Source: DAISJM01 sp036821485
GTDB lineage: Bacteria > Verrucomicrobiota > Kiritimatiellia > CAIQIC01 > JAGNIJ01
Direction of reading: 5' to 3'
DNA length: 54,515 bases
Assembly: GCA_036821485.1 (NCBI GenBank)
Contig: DAISJM010000021.1
Location: 1 to 54,515, forward strand
Of the stretch, positions 32,771 through 42,200 are shown one piece after another (the first letter of the stretch is position 1; every line of letters begins with the position of its first letter). Both the position numbers and the translations under genes were made by a program. A model generated the notes under the pieces. That model was not told where the DNA came from. It saw nothing but the letters and a program-made list of their open reading frames with translations, and did not search any database.

Positions 32771-34057
32771 CTAATCCAGCAGACGCAGCTTGCCTCGAAT
32801 GACATCTTCCTGCGTACGGCCGCCGCCGGAGGTGACCATGGCAAAACTCGTATTGCGGCGATGCAGCACATCGCGTGCGACCCCGTGGATATCCTCCGCC
32901 GTGACCGCCTCTACGCGCCGGATCACTTCGGCCGGCTGCGCGAAACGCCCATAGCTCATCAGGTACTCGCCGACCCACATCATCTGGTTGGTCGTACTCT
33001 CGAGGCCGATCCTCATCTGGCCGATCGCGTAGTCCTTCGCGCGCCGCAACTCGCTCGCCCCCACCGGCTTTTCCTTCAGGCGGTTCACTTCCGCAAGGAT
33101 GACCTCCAAAGCCTTCGGTATCCGCTCGCAATCGACGCCCGCCTGCACATCCAGGATACCTGTTTCGTCGAGGAGTTGGGTGCTGCTGTGGATGGAATAG
33201 GCCAGCCCGTGTTTTTCCCTGACCACCTGGAACAGGCGCGAACTCATATTCTCGCCCAGAATAACGCTCATCAGTTTCAGCGCATAGCGGCGGGGATCGC
33301 GACGCCCAAAGAGCCGGATACCCATCGCCACATGCGTCTGCTCAATATCTTTCGATACAACGCTCACATCGTCCTGTCGCGTACTGCGGCCCACCTTCTC
33401 GAACGCGGGATTCTTTCTGCCAGGCACTCCACCCATCCGCTCGCCCACGCGACGCACGCACTCGTCGTGATCGACCTTGCCGGCCAGCACGACCATCGTG
33501 TTACCCGCCATGTAGCGATCACGCTTGAAACGAAGTATCTCATCGCGCGTCATCCGGCTGATATTCTCCGGCGTACCAATGAGCGGTCGTCCGAGCGGGT
33601 GATCAACCCACAGGAGATTTCCCAGCGTCTCCTGCACCACGTGCTGGGGCTGATCGCGGTACATCATGATCTCCTCGATGATCACCCCGCGTTCCTTGTT
33701 GATGTCGGCCACTGCAAACCGCGGATGCAGATACATGTCCGAAAGGATGTCGAGCACGCTCCACATGTGCTCGGCGGAGATGCGCGCGTAGTAGCAGGTC
33801 GATTCCTCCTGCGTGAAGGCATTGAAGTAGCCGCCGCGCCCTTCGATCGCCTGCGAGATATCGCGCGCGGAGCGGGACGTCGTGCCTTTGAAAAGGAGAT
33901 GTTCGATGAAGTGGCTGACGCCGGACTGTCGGCGCGTCTCATACCGCCCGCCCACTCCCACCCACACACCCATGGCCACGCTCTCGACGCTCGGCATATG
34001 CGCCGTCGCCACCCGGACGCCGTTGGGAAGTTTCGTCTCCCGGAAATTCATCTTCAT
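32771..34057 (-). CDS. M16 family zinc peptidase
   Basis: A 428-residue pitrilysin/processing-peptidase-like protease. The inverted zinc motif HxxEH is HFIEH (His49, Glu52, His53), with the third ligand in GVIIEEIMMYRD (Glu128 or 129). The second, inactive-type half follows (SVILGENMSSRLFQVVREKHGLAY in part). Both halves of a standard bacterial M16B protein are present, so it is likely active. ATG 34057 is used with a GGAG ribosome site; ATG 34066 and 34051 are alternatives. It lies 22 bases after hisA and may be cotranscribed with the his genes, but no link in function is evident. Confidence 0.92.
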   Translation of the reverse strand: MKMNFRETKLPNGVRVATAHMPSVESVAMGVWVGVGGRYETRRQSGVSHFIEHLLFKGTTSRSARDISQAIEGRGGYFNAFTQEESTCYYARISAEHMWSVLDILSDMYLHPRFAVADINKERGVIIEEIMMYRDQPQHVVQETLGNLLWVDHPLGRPLIGTPENISRMTRDEILRFKRDRYMAGNTMVVLAGKVDHDECVRRVGERMGGVPGRKNPAFEKVGRSTRQDDVSVVSKDIEQTHVAMGIRLFGRRDPRRYALKLMSVILGENMSSRLFQVVREKHGLAYSIHSSTQLLDETGILDVQAGVDCERIPKALEVILAEVNRLKEKPVGASELRRAKDYAIGQMRIGLESTTNQMMWVGEYLMSYGRFAQPAEVIRRVEAVTAEDIHGVARDVLHRRNTSFAMVTSGGGRTQEDVIRGKLRLLD

Positions 34058-34079
34058 AGCCAGCATCTCCAGAAGAAGG

Positions 34080-34832
34080 TCACTGCCCGGCGACCCCCGA
34101 TTGCCCGTTCATCTCTCCCTGCAGTTCGTTCAGCTTCACGCGACCTTCATACAAAGCCTTACCCACGATCGCGCCCGTCAGGTTCGCCCTGCGCAGCGCC
34201 TTCAGCGCCTGCATGTCCGCCTGCGACGACACGCCGCCGGAGGCGATGACCGGGCACTGCACACCGGCACACACCTGGTCCACCGCGTGCGCATTGACGC
34301 CACCCAGCATGCCGTCCCGGGCCGTATCCGTGTAGATGATGCAGCGCACGCCCAGGCCATCCGCCTGCCGCGCCAGATCGACCGCTTTCATCCCCGTGGT
34401 CTCCGTCCATCCCTTGACCTGCACCATCCCGTTCCGCGCATCAATGCCCACGGCCAGCGCATCGCCAAACCGTTTGGCCAAACGATGCAGCACGTCTGGA
34501 TCCTGACACGCGCGCGTGCCGAGAACGACCCGCGTAACGCCCAACGTCAGCATCTGCTCGATGTCGCGATCGGACCTCAGCCCCCCGCCTACCTCGACGG
34601 GAATCTTTATCGCCTTGCAGATTCGGCCGATGACTTCCGCGTGCACCGGCTTCCCTTGAAAAGCACCGTCGAGATCCACCACGTGCAAGTAATGCGCGCC
34701 CTCGTCCACCCAATGCCTCGCCATGCCCACCGGGTCTTCCGAATAGGCCACAACGTCGTCGGCGCGCCCCTGCCGGAGCCGCACACACTTGCCGTCCTTG
34801 AGATCGATCGCCGGAATGACTGTAATCTTCAT
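34080..34832 (-). CDS. hisA: Phosphoribosylformimino-AICAR ribotide isomerase HisA
   Basis: A 250-residue TIM-barrel isomerase of histidine synthesis. It begins MKITVIPAIDLKDGKCVRL with the catalytic Asp in PAIDL; the second Asp is in IYTDTARDGM. Phosphate-binding segments EVGGGLRS and ASGGVSS are kept. Its start overlaps the hisH stop by four bases. hisF, which usually follows, is not found next to it; the M16 peptidase takes that place. A short C-terminal tail extends past the barrel. Confidence 0.95.
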   Translation of the reverse strand: MKITVIPAIDLKDGKCVRLRQGRADDVVAYSEDPVGMARHWVDEGAHYLHVVDLDGAFQGKPVHAEVIGRICKAIKIPVEVGGGLRSDRDIEQMLTLGVTRVVLGTRACQDPDVLHRLAKRFGDALAVGIDARNGMVQVKGWTETTGMKAVDLARQADGLGVRCIIYTDTARDGMLGGVNAHAVDQVCAGVQCPVIASGGVSSQADMQALKALRRANLTGAIVGKALYEGRVKLNELQGEMNGQSGVAGQ

Positions 34833-35446
34833 GTCTTCAGCGCCGCCCATTCGCCAAAATTAGCCAGCATGCGAAGCCCCAACTTCTGGCTCTTCTCCGG
34901 GTGGAATTGCACGGCCATCATATTCCCCCGCCAAATTGCAGAAGCATAATCCAGGCCATAGGGTGTGACACCGGCCGCCACCGGACCGTTTTCCGCGTAA
35001 TACGAATGTACAAAATAGAAATACGTCCCGTCCGGAATGTCCTTGAACAGCGGACAGTCCTTCTTCGCCTGCCGCACTTCGTTCCAGCCGATCTGCGGAA
35101 CCTTCCATTCTTTCGGAAGTGCAAATCGGCGGATCGTGCCCGGCAGCACGCCCAACCCCTTCACGCCCGGCGACTCCTCGCTGCCCTCGTAAAGCAACTG
35201 AAGCCCGAGACAGATGCCCAGAAACGGTTTGTCGGCCCGGAGCCAGTCGCGGATCACGGGAACAAAACCATGCCCCTCCAAGTGCTCCATGCAATCACCA
35301 AACGCGCCCACGCCCGGCAGAATCAACGCCCCGCACGACGACACCTCGTCGGGCTTGGACAAAATCCTCGCGTCCATGCCGAGAAAGCGGCATGCGTTGC
35401 TCACACTCCCCAGATTCCCCATACCGTAGTCAATAATGCCGATCAT
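34829..35446 (-). CDS. hisH: Imidazole glycerol phosphate synthase glutaminase subunit HisH
   Basis: A 205-residue class I glutaminase that supplies ammonia to HisF. It shows IDYGMGNLGSV, LPGVGAFGD, the nucleophile Cys79 in GICLGLQLL and the His-Glu pair in VQFHPEKSQ. It overlaps hisA by four bases. A stretch of about 115 bases with ACTCC-type inverted repeats separates it from hisB. Its partner hisF is not in the window. Confidence 0.95.
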   Translation of the reverse strand: MIGIIDYGMGNLGSVSNACRFLGMDARILSKPDEVSSCGALILPGVGAFGDCMEHLEGHGFVPVIRDWLRADKPFLGICLGLQLLYEGSEESPGVKGLGVLPGTIRRFALPKEWKVPQIGWNEVRQAKKDCPLFKDIPDGTYFYFVHSYYAENGPVAAGVTPYGLDYASAIWRGNMMAVQFHPEKSQKLGLRMLANFGEWAALKT

Positions 35447-35453
35447 AGATCAA

Positions 35454-35563
35454 GTGGAGTAACGGAGTATTGGAGTGTTGGAGAACCAACCGGAAACAAG
35501 GAGTAGGCGAAAGGAACAACGCCCGCAGCACTCCGCTACTCCATCACTCCATCACACCCTCCT
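35454..35563. repeat. ACTCC/GGAGT inverted repeat between hisB and hisH
   Basis: The left arm (35454-35484) has GGAGT-type units spaced about 8 bases (GGAGTAACGGAGTATTGGAG and on) and the right arm (35527-35563) has CACTCCGCTACTCCATCACT and on, so the two can fold into a long imperfect hairpin. It fills the whole hisB-hisH gap. It resembles the short interspersed repeats of intergenic regions; no coding potential. Confidence 0.6.
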
Positions 35564-36152
35564 AGATTCGTCCCTTGCTCGAGGGCACACCCTTGACGCG
35601 CGGGTCACGCGCGCAAGCCATGCCCAAGGCCCGCGCCACACCTTTGAACACCGACTCGTACGCGTGGTGCGGTTCCTTGCTGTACATCAGGCGGATGTGC
35701 AGATTCATCCGGGCCTGCGTGGTGAACGCCCGGAAAAATTCCTCGATGAGGCCCAGATCGAAATCGCGGATCTTCTTCTTCCGCGTCTCCACCTCGTAGA
35801 CGAGGTACGGACGCCCGCCGAGATCCAGCGCCACGCGGCACAGCGACTCGTCCATCGGCAACACGGCATTCCCGTAGCGCACGATGCCCTTGCGGTCACC
35901 GAGCGCCTCGTTCAGCGCATCGCCCAATACCAATCCGACATCCTCGACGGTGTGATGATAATCCACCGCCAAGTCGCCCTTGGCCTTCAGCTTGAGATCG
36001 AACAGCGCATGCTTGGCAAAAAGATCGAGCATGTGATTGAGGAAAGGAATACCCGTCCGCACCTTGGGCTCACCGCTGCCGTCGAGATTCAGCTCCACGG
36101 CGATGTCGGTTTCCTTCGTCTTCCTGGCCAGCTTTGCCACGCGCGTTTTCAT
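35562..36152 (-). CDS. hisB: Imidazoleglycerol-phosphate dehydratase HisB
   Basis: A 196-residue monofunctional dehydratase. The manganese ligands lie in the family motifs FLNHMLDLFAKH, DYHHTVEDVG and, in the second half, PHHAYESVFKGVARAL. There is no phosphatase domain as in enteric HisB. ATG 36152 is the only sensible start. It is the first gene of the minus-strand hisB-hisH-hisA group; hisC and hisD lie 6.4 kb away on the same strand in the matching order. Confidence 0.95.
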   Translation of the reverse strand: MKTRVAKLARKTKETDIAVELNLDGSGEPKVRTGIPFLNHMLDLFAKHALFDLKLKAKGDLAVDYHHTVEDVGLVLGDALNEALGDRKGIVRYGNAVLPMDESLCRVALDLGGRPYLVYEVETRKKKIRDFDLGLIEEFFRAFTTQARMNLHIRLMYSKEPHHAYESVFKGVARALGMACARDPRVKGVPSSKGRI

Positions 36153-36250
36153 GCGGGTAAAATAGCCCCCGGCCCGCCATGGTTCAACGGCAAAAGGCGC
36201 GATCGTCGGAAAACCCCATCACCGCACTGGCCCCCTTCACGCCCCATCGC

Positions 36251-36256
36251 TATAAT
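36251..36256 (+). promoter_or_regulatory. Consensus -10 box before the Ldh-family gene
   Basis: TATAAT at 36251, 34 bases before the start codon at 36291, is a perfect -10 box. No good -35 is seen 16-18 bases upstream (TGGCCC region), so activator dependence is possible. Confidence 0.45.
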
Positions 36257-36290
36257 TCAGACGTCGCCACACGAGCCAAAGGATGGACTC

Positions 36291-37406
36291 ATGAGCAACG
36301 AAACCTGCAGAATCGATTTCGCAACCATGGAACGCTTCGTCTTTGACGTGTTCCGCGGCATGGGCGTGCCCGAGGCCGACGCCCGCATCTGCACCGATGT
36401 CATCATCACCGCCGACAAGCGCGGCATCAGTTCCCACGGCATCGGCCGCCTGAAACCCATCTACTACGACCGCGTACTGAAGGACAAAATCCAGCAGCCC
36501 GTCACGAACTTCGAGGTCATCCGCGATCGCAAGGCCACCGCCGTCGTCGATGGCCACCTCGGCATGGGCATGGTCGTTGCCAAACGCGCCATGGATATGG
36601 CCATCGCCAAGGCCCGCGACTACGGCATGGGCATGGTCGTCGCGCGCAACTCCACGCATTACGGCATCGCCGGCTATTGGGCCATCCTCCCCTGCGCGTC
36701 GGGCATGATCGGCCTCACCGGCACCAACGCGCGGCCATCCATCGCGCCGACGTTCGGCGTCGAGAACATGCTCGGCACCAACCCGCTCGTCTTCGGCATC
36801 CCCACCGACGAACCGTTCCCGTTCACCAACGACTACGCCACCTCCATCACCCAGCGCGGCAAGGTAGAGGAATACGAACGCGCCGGGAAGACCATGCCGG
36901 CCGGCTGGGTCATCGATCACGACGGCAAGACCAAGACCGACGCGGCCGAGGTGCTGAAGGATCTCATCGCGGGCCGCGCAGCGCTGACGCCGCTCGGCGG
37001 CATCGGCGAGGAGACCGCGGGCTACAAAGGCTACGGCTTTGCCACCGTCGTCGAAATTCTCTCCGCCGCGCTGCAGCAGGGCGCGTTCCTGCGACAGCTC
37101 ATGGGCATCGACGAGCACGGGAAGAAGACGCCCTACCACCTCGGCCACTTCTTCATCGCCATTGATATCGAATCGTTCTGCGATCTCGGTGCGTTCAAGA
37201 AAACCACCGGCGATATCCTTCGCGAACTCCGCGGCTCCATGAAGGCCCCCGGCGCCGAACGCATCTATACCTGCGGCGAGAAGGAATATCTCTACTGGCA
37301 GAAGAACAAGGACAAGGGCATCCCGGTCGATCCGGAACTGCAGAAACACCTCGTCGCCATGCGTAACGAGCTGAAACTCACGCAGTATCGATTCCCGTTC
37401 GAGTAG
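36291..37406 (+). CDS. Ldh family (malate/L-lactate-type) NAD(P)-dependent dehydrogenase
   Basis: A 371-residue member of the type 2 malate/L-lactate/ureidoglycolate dehydrogenase family, a fold distinct from the Rossmann LDH. Family marks: GISSHGIGRL with the conserved His, VVDGHLGMGMVVAKRAMD, VARNSTHYGIAGYWA and TNARPSIAPTFG. Substrate (malate, lactate, sulfolactate or another 2-hydroxyacid) cannot be set from sequence. ATG 36291 has an AAAGGA ribosome site and a TATAAT box upstream. It is the only plus-strand gene in this segment and ends three bases before the convergent esterase gene. As a fermentative enzyme it may balance NADH. Confidence 0.9.
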   Translation: MSNETCRIDFATMERFVFDVFRGMGVPEADARICTDVIITADKRGISSHGIGRLKPIYYDRVLKDKIQQPVTNFEVIRDRKATAVVDGHLGMGMVVAKRAMDMAIAKARDYGMGMVVARNSTHYGIAGYWAILPCASGMIGLTGTNARPSIAPTFGVENMLGTNPLVFGIPTDEPFPFTNDYATSITQRGKVEEYERAGKTMPAGWVIDHDGKTKTDAAEVLKDLIAGRAALTPLGGIGEETAGYKGYGFATVVEILSAALQQGAFLRQLMGIDEHGKKTPYHLGHFFIAIDIESFCDLGAFKKTTGDILRELRGSMKAPGAERIYTCGEKEYLYWQKNKDKGIPVDPELQKHLVAMRNELKLTQYRFPFE

Positions 37407-37409
37407 AAT

Positions 37410-39113
37410 CTACGGCCAGGGCTCAGCCACCACTCGGTAGTAAGAACCTGTCAACGACCACGCATTGGTGTCCTGCAGTGCACGTTCCGCCCAGGGCAGG
37501 TGCTCCACCGCCCCCGTCACCACGCCGCTCCAGTCCGGATTCACCAGCCGCGTCGCGCGGTCCAGCCGGTACCGCCTGCCGAGCAATGCGTCAAAGGTCA
37601 CCCGCACCACCCCGCCCGTCGCGGCAACGCCGCCCACCGGCGGCGGATGGTTCGCCTGCGCGAGCAGGTTCGGCTCATCCCACGGACCCAACAGAAAATG
37701 ATACGCCCCGGGCAACCGCGCGGCCCACGCGGCCTCGTCATGGTCATGCCCGCAACCCACGGCCATCAGCAGGTCGTTGTTCTCGGCATAGCCATCCACC
37801 AAAAAGTAGTCGTACGCTCTCCACGTGTCGTCCCAGAGCACGGCATCCAACCCCTCGGTCCCGTCGTCCATATAAATACGAATGCCCTTGGTGCTGTTCG
37901 TGTTGATCCGGCCCATGAAATTCGAGGCGATCAGGAACGCGGGCGAGAACACGCCCGCGCCTCCAAACACATTCGTCTCCAGGCCCAGGTACGCGCTCGC
38001 CAACCCGCCCATGGACGACCCCGCCGTCAGGGTGTTGGCCCGATCGTTCAGCGTCCGGTAGTGCGCATCCACCGTCGGACGCACATTGTGAGCAAGAAAG
38101 TTCGCATACAGGTCGCCGGTCCCCAAGCCCGACCCCTCGTTGTCGCCTGGCGGACACAGCTCGCGATCGCGCTCGCTGGTGGTGTCGACCGCGACAATGA
38201 TGCTCTCCCGCATCCGACCCTGACTGATCTCGCGGTCGGCCGTCGTCTCCGCATTCCAGCACCCAAAGGCGCCGCCCGGCTGAAACACATTCTGTCCGTC
38301 GTGCATGTAGAGCACCGGGTACTTCTTCCACGTGTTCTGGTCATAGCCGCGCGGCACGAAGATGCGAATGTTGCGCGAGGGAATCGTCGGCGCCCAACTC
38401 GACACCACGTTCGTCGTCGCCACCCGACTGACCGACACCGTCGCCGGCGGCCAGTAGTTGAACACATTCCCGTCCTGCACGAAGAACACGTCCAGCGAGG
38501 TGGTGTAGTTGCTGTCGCCGTACCCGCCGTACGGCGCATGATCCCAGTACTGCACGCCGCCAAGCGAGCCGTTGGGAATGAACTCCAAATCCTCGCCCGC
38601 TTCGCCAATCCCGCTCGCGCGGTAGAGATACTCTCCCGCGCCGCGCCCGCCGCCCAACCGCATCATCTCGGTCGAGAACCAGTTCGTGCCGTTGCGCCAG
38701 AGAATGAACGCGTTCGTCCAGCCGCTGTGATAGTAGATCGTCTTGTTTGTGTAGGGCGCCGAAGGCTGGGCCGGCACCGCTGTCGTCAGGTTCCCGCCGC
38801 CCGACCATTCCGCGTTCGCCCCATCGCACCACTGGGTCGTCGCCGTGCCACGCGTGATGAACTTATATTCCAGCGTCGTCCCCGCCTGCACCGCCACCTG
38901 CCCCGTCCACACATTCCCGCTGGTCCAGTATAACTTCACTGCACCGGTTGGATTCCAGTTGCCCACATCGGCATGGCTGCCAACCACAAAGACGCTCCGG
39001 CCAAGACCGGTATTGGTGGTAACGCTGAACGACACGACTTCGCGGGCGGGACTCCGGGCCGGGCATAACGCCGGAAACAGAAGAAACAGCAACGACAGAA
39101 GAAGGCGTCTCAT
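37410..39113 (-). CDS. Secreted esterase with N-terminal CBM20-like domain
   Basis: A 567-residue exported protein. Signal peptide at 1-24 (LLLSLLFLLFPALCPA). Residues about 26-115 look like a starch-binding CBM20 domain (SVFVVGSHADVGNWN, LEYKFIT). A middle beta domain follows (125-225). The catalytic domain (about 245-470) is of the esterase D/feruloyl-esterase type (PVLYMHDGQNVF, nucleophile Ser367 in GSSMGG, the late His in GCGHDHDEAAW). The C-terminal 70 residues carry the module VRVTFDALLGRRYRLDRATRLV in part, seen in exoproteins of PVC bacteria. I infer action on an ester-substituted polysaccharide. It has its own direction and no operon partner except perhaps the beta-helix gene upstream. 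Confidence 0.85.
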   Translation of the reverse strand: MRRLLLSLLFLLFPALCPARSPAREVVSFSVTTNTGLGRSVFVVGSHADVGNWNPTGAVKLYWTSGNVWTGQVAVQAGTTLEYKFITRGTATTQWCDGANAEWSGGGNLTTAVPAQPSAPYTNKTIYYHSGWTNAFILWRNGTNWFSTEMMRLGGGRGAGEYLYRASGIGEAGEDLEFIPNGSLGGVQYWDHAPYGGYGDSNYTTSLDVFFVQDGNVFNYWPPATVSVSRVATTNVVSSWAPTIPSRNIRIFVPRGYDQNTWKKYPVLYMHDGQNVFQPGGAFGCWNAETTADREISQGRMRESIIVAVDTTSERDRELCPPGDNEGSGLGTGDLYANFLAHNVRPTVDAHYRTLNDRANTLTAGSSMGGLASAYLGLETNVFGGAGVFSPAFLIASNFMGRINTNSTKGIRIYMDDGTEGLDAVLWDDTWRAYDYFLVDGYAENNDLLMAVGCGHDHDEAAWAARLPGAYHFLLGPWDEPNLLAQANHPPPVGGVAATGGVVRVTFDALLGRRYRLDRATRLVNPDWSGVVTGAVEHLPWAERALQDTNAWSLTGSYYRVVAEPWP

Positions 39114-39163
39114 GGCATCCCCAATCTACCTCGGGATAAGCCGCTTGTATACCCGTGCAGGCT

Positions 39164-39186
39164 CCCCGCGACCTCGTGTCGCGGGG
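39164..39186. repeat. Perfect 9-bp GC hairpin
   Basis: CCCCGCGAC-CTCGT-GTCGCGGGG lies between the beta-helix and esterase genes, 51 bases upstream of the esterase start. Without a T run it may be a REP-type element or a weak terminator. Confidence 0.5.
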
Positions 39187-39198
39187 GCCAGAATTCTG

Positions 39199-39256
39199 CC
39201 TCCTGCCACGCCATCCTTCGCCAGGCTTCGGCGAGGCGAGCAAGGTGGCAGGGAGG
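39199..39256. repeat. REP-like inverted repeat
   Basis: CCTCCTGCCAC (39199-39209) pairs with GTGGCAGGGAGG (39245-39256) apart from a bulge, and encloses a second small stem TCGCC/GGCGA. Together with the hairpin at 39164 it fills the 166-base gap. It has the look of an intergenic REP-type element whose copies could be scattered in the genome. Confidence 0.5.
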
Positions 39257-39279
39257 AAGCGGAGGGGTCGACGGCCTCA

Positions 39280-42200
39280 TCACTCGTTCAACTGAACGCG
39301 ATAGACTGCTGGCCGATCCGTCGGTGCATTCAGATCGTAGAAGGATTCCGTCCCTTCGGGGTACTCATCAAGCTCGCTGATCGGGTAGTTCCAGAGATTG
39401 GACCACACACCAGACGCCAGATCGGTGCTCCGTTGAACCCAGTACCCCTTTCCGAACACCGTACGCCATGTCAGCAACCAGCCTGAACCGGCTGGATTCA
39501 CTGAATCCAGACCGAGGAACGAACCGCTGCTTAGCGGATCGGTGCCGGCAGTCACTTCATCGCCATCCATAGTGCGGTCGCCGTCGGAATCCTCGGCCAA
39601 CGCCTGCGTGTGCCAGACGTAGATCTCATTCGTGTCGCTCAAACCATCGCCATCCGTGTCCGCTGTCGGATGCACGAATTCGTAGCATCCGAGATCGCAG
39701 ACTGCCGCGCCGTCGCCATTGCCGTCCAGCGGTCGCGGGATGCCATCCAAGTCCATCGCCTCGTCATTCGTCGTCCCCGCATCAATGCAGGGAGAGTTGG
39801 AGGCGAGGTGGAAATCGTCGCCATTGTAGTCAACAAAGCACGGGTCGTTGGTCACCCATCCCTCAGCCTCATAGTACGGAGATGAGCACACATAGGTCAT
39901 GCCATAGATCCAACGCATATTACATGGCTCATTACTGACGATGATGTTGTTGAACCCTTGGCAAGCATAGACACCGCCGTCCTCACCGGTGCACCTGTTT
40001 CTCACTATCGTGCAATTGTAAAGATGAGCGTATATCGCGCCCGCAGCAGAACTACTCGCCACGTTGTCACAGATGAGACAACTATCTGCCGAGCCGTCGA
40101 GGATACCACCTCCGTAACCCGCATCATTCTTCATAACAGTGCACCTATCCAGACTAGCGAGACAAGCCCCACCTCCCCCACTGGCCGCATTGCTTGTTAT
40201 GAGACACCGGTGAACCGATCCCCCATATGCTCCACCTCCATTTTGAGCAGTGTTGCAGACCAAGAGACAATCACTGACATCAGATCCCGCCGTTGCGCCA
40301 CCGCCCGCCGTCGCGGTGTTACCGACAAAGACGCAATTCTCTGCAGAAGCGTTGTGAATCCCGCCGCCGTTCTGGGTCACAGCATTACTTTCAAAGGCAC
40401 AATTCACCGCAAAACCAGCACTCATGCCGCCCCCGTTTACAGCCTGATTGCCAATGAACTCGCAGTTGCTTGCCGAGCAATTATTGGCTCCGCCACCATC
40501 CCCTGTGTCGGCGCTGTTATCTATGAATATGCAATCTACGAGCCCGACATTGCCTGCTCCTCCGGCGTTCACATACGCATGGTTGTTTCGAAAGACACAG
40601 TTTGAAACAACAAGAAGAAGCGGTGACGGGCTCCAGATTCCACCGCCAGAAGCAGGAGACACATCTGAAATCCAACAGTAGTAAGGATCCCAAGGACAAC
40701 TCATTATGACATTCGTTGTCGTGTAACCATCTCTGAACGTGAATCCCGATATCAAGGAACCCGTGGTTGCCCCCAGACAACGAATCGCATCATAACCATA
40801 TCCCCCTGTATTCGTTGATGGCTGTCCGATAATGAACGTAACATCAGGGCCATTTACACTCTCCAACACCAACGGCTTGTCCAACAGCACACGGTTGGTG
40901 GGCAACTCAGAACCAACTCGTCCCCCCGTGTCGTATACCCCGTTGCTCACCAACACACGTGTTGCGCCCTCCCATGCATCGTCGATCGCCGCCTGAATCG
41001 TGGCCTTGGCGTTGGTCCAAGCCGCACCGTCATGACCGTCGTCCCCGTCCGGCGAGACGTAGATATCCGTGCCGACAACGCGAACACTGACTGAACCCGT
41101 CACGGAACCATCAAGATTCCATGCCGTTATAACGACCTCGTGGGTTCCCGTTGCCAGGAAGGAGTGCGAGGTCTCAAAGACCCCGGTGACGGTCACGCCA
41201 CCTCCGAAATCCCACACACAATTGTCTACTTGGCCACTGAGAACCGCTGAGAATCCCATCACAATCCCCGGCGCAGCGGGACTGTTGGACGCGGAGACAA
41301 CCGCCGAGATCACGCCCGTTTTTGTGTCAGACCAGTACTCGTAAGCGCCTATATCGACTGGGCCATTCGTCCTCGGCTTCCCGTCCAAGTCCAACGATCC
41401 GGCAATCCAATCTCCGTTCGACCCAGCGTTGACGCAGGGCGAACTGGCCAACAGACGAGGATTGTCCAAGCTCACGATGCCGGGCGCGTTCGTGAAATAC
41501 GCGCCGCCGACATTCCACGACCCTGGCGTGCAACAGTTGTGGAGGTCATCGCACCATGCCTGATGATCCTGAGGATAATTGTAGTAGATAATCGAGTTGC
41601 AGGCGTTGCCGGAATACATCCCTCCCAAGACGCCGCCAGTATTGCCTATCACCGTGCAGTTATAGAGATCGACGCAGTAGGTGCCTCCACCCCCCTCCCC
41701 AGCGACATTCCCGGTGAGGAGGCAGTTGTACAGGCTGCCGTACCCAGCGGCCCCACCTAACTTTGAAACCGAGTTGCTGCGATACATGCAGTTGTATGCC
41801 GTACTCCAACACGTTCCCCCACCCCAGTAGTAAGACGAGTTACCCGTGATCTCGCAGAAATGCAGTTCGCATCCCGCCGCACCGCCCCCGCTGCCGCCGC
41901 TGTTGCCAACCAAGACACAGTGGTACAGAACGCTATTGTAAGAACCACCAACGCCGGCGTAGTTCGGGGAAGTGTTTCCGGAGATCGTGCAGTTATGGAG
42001 GGTTCCTCCGCATACGCCGCCAGCCGTGTTCCCGGAATTTCCGACGATGATGCAATTCGTGAGGATCACATTCGTGCTTGTACACAAGGCGCCGCCAGCA
42101 TCGCCACCGCCGTCTCGCAAGGTGAAGCCGTCCAGCGACGATCCGTCGGAAAGCATTGCGCACGTGCTCCCGCTCCCGTTGGTCGTCAGCCCGGGAATGA

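Noticed and set aside
35475..36290. N-terminal extension of the Ldh-family protein through the hisB region
   Set aside because: The extension is antisense to hisB, while the family start, a ribosome site and a TATAAT box fit ATG 36291.
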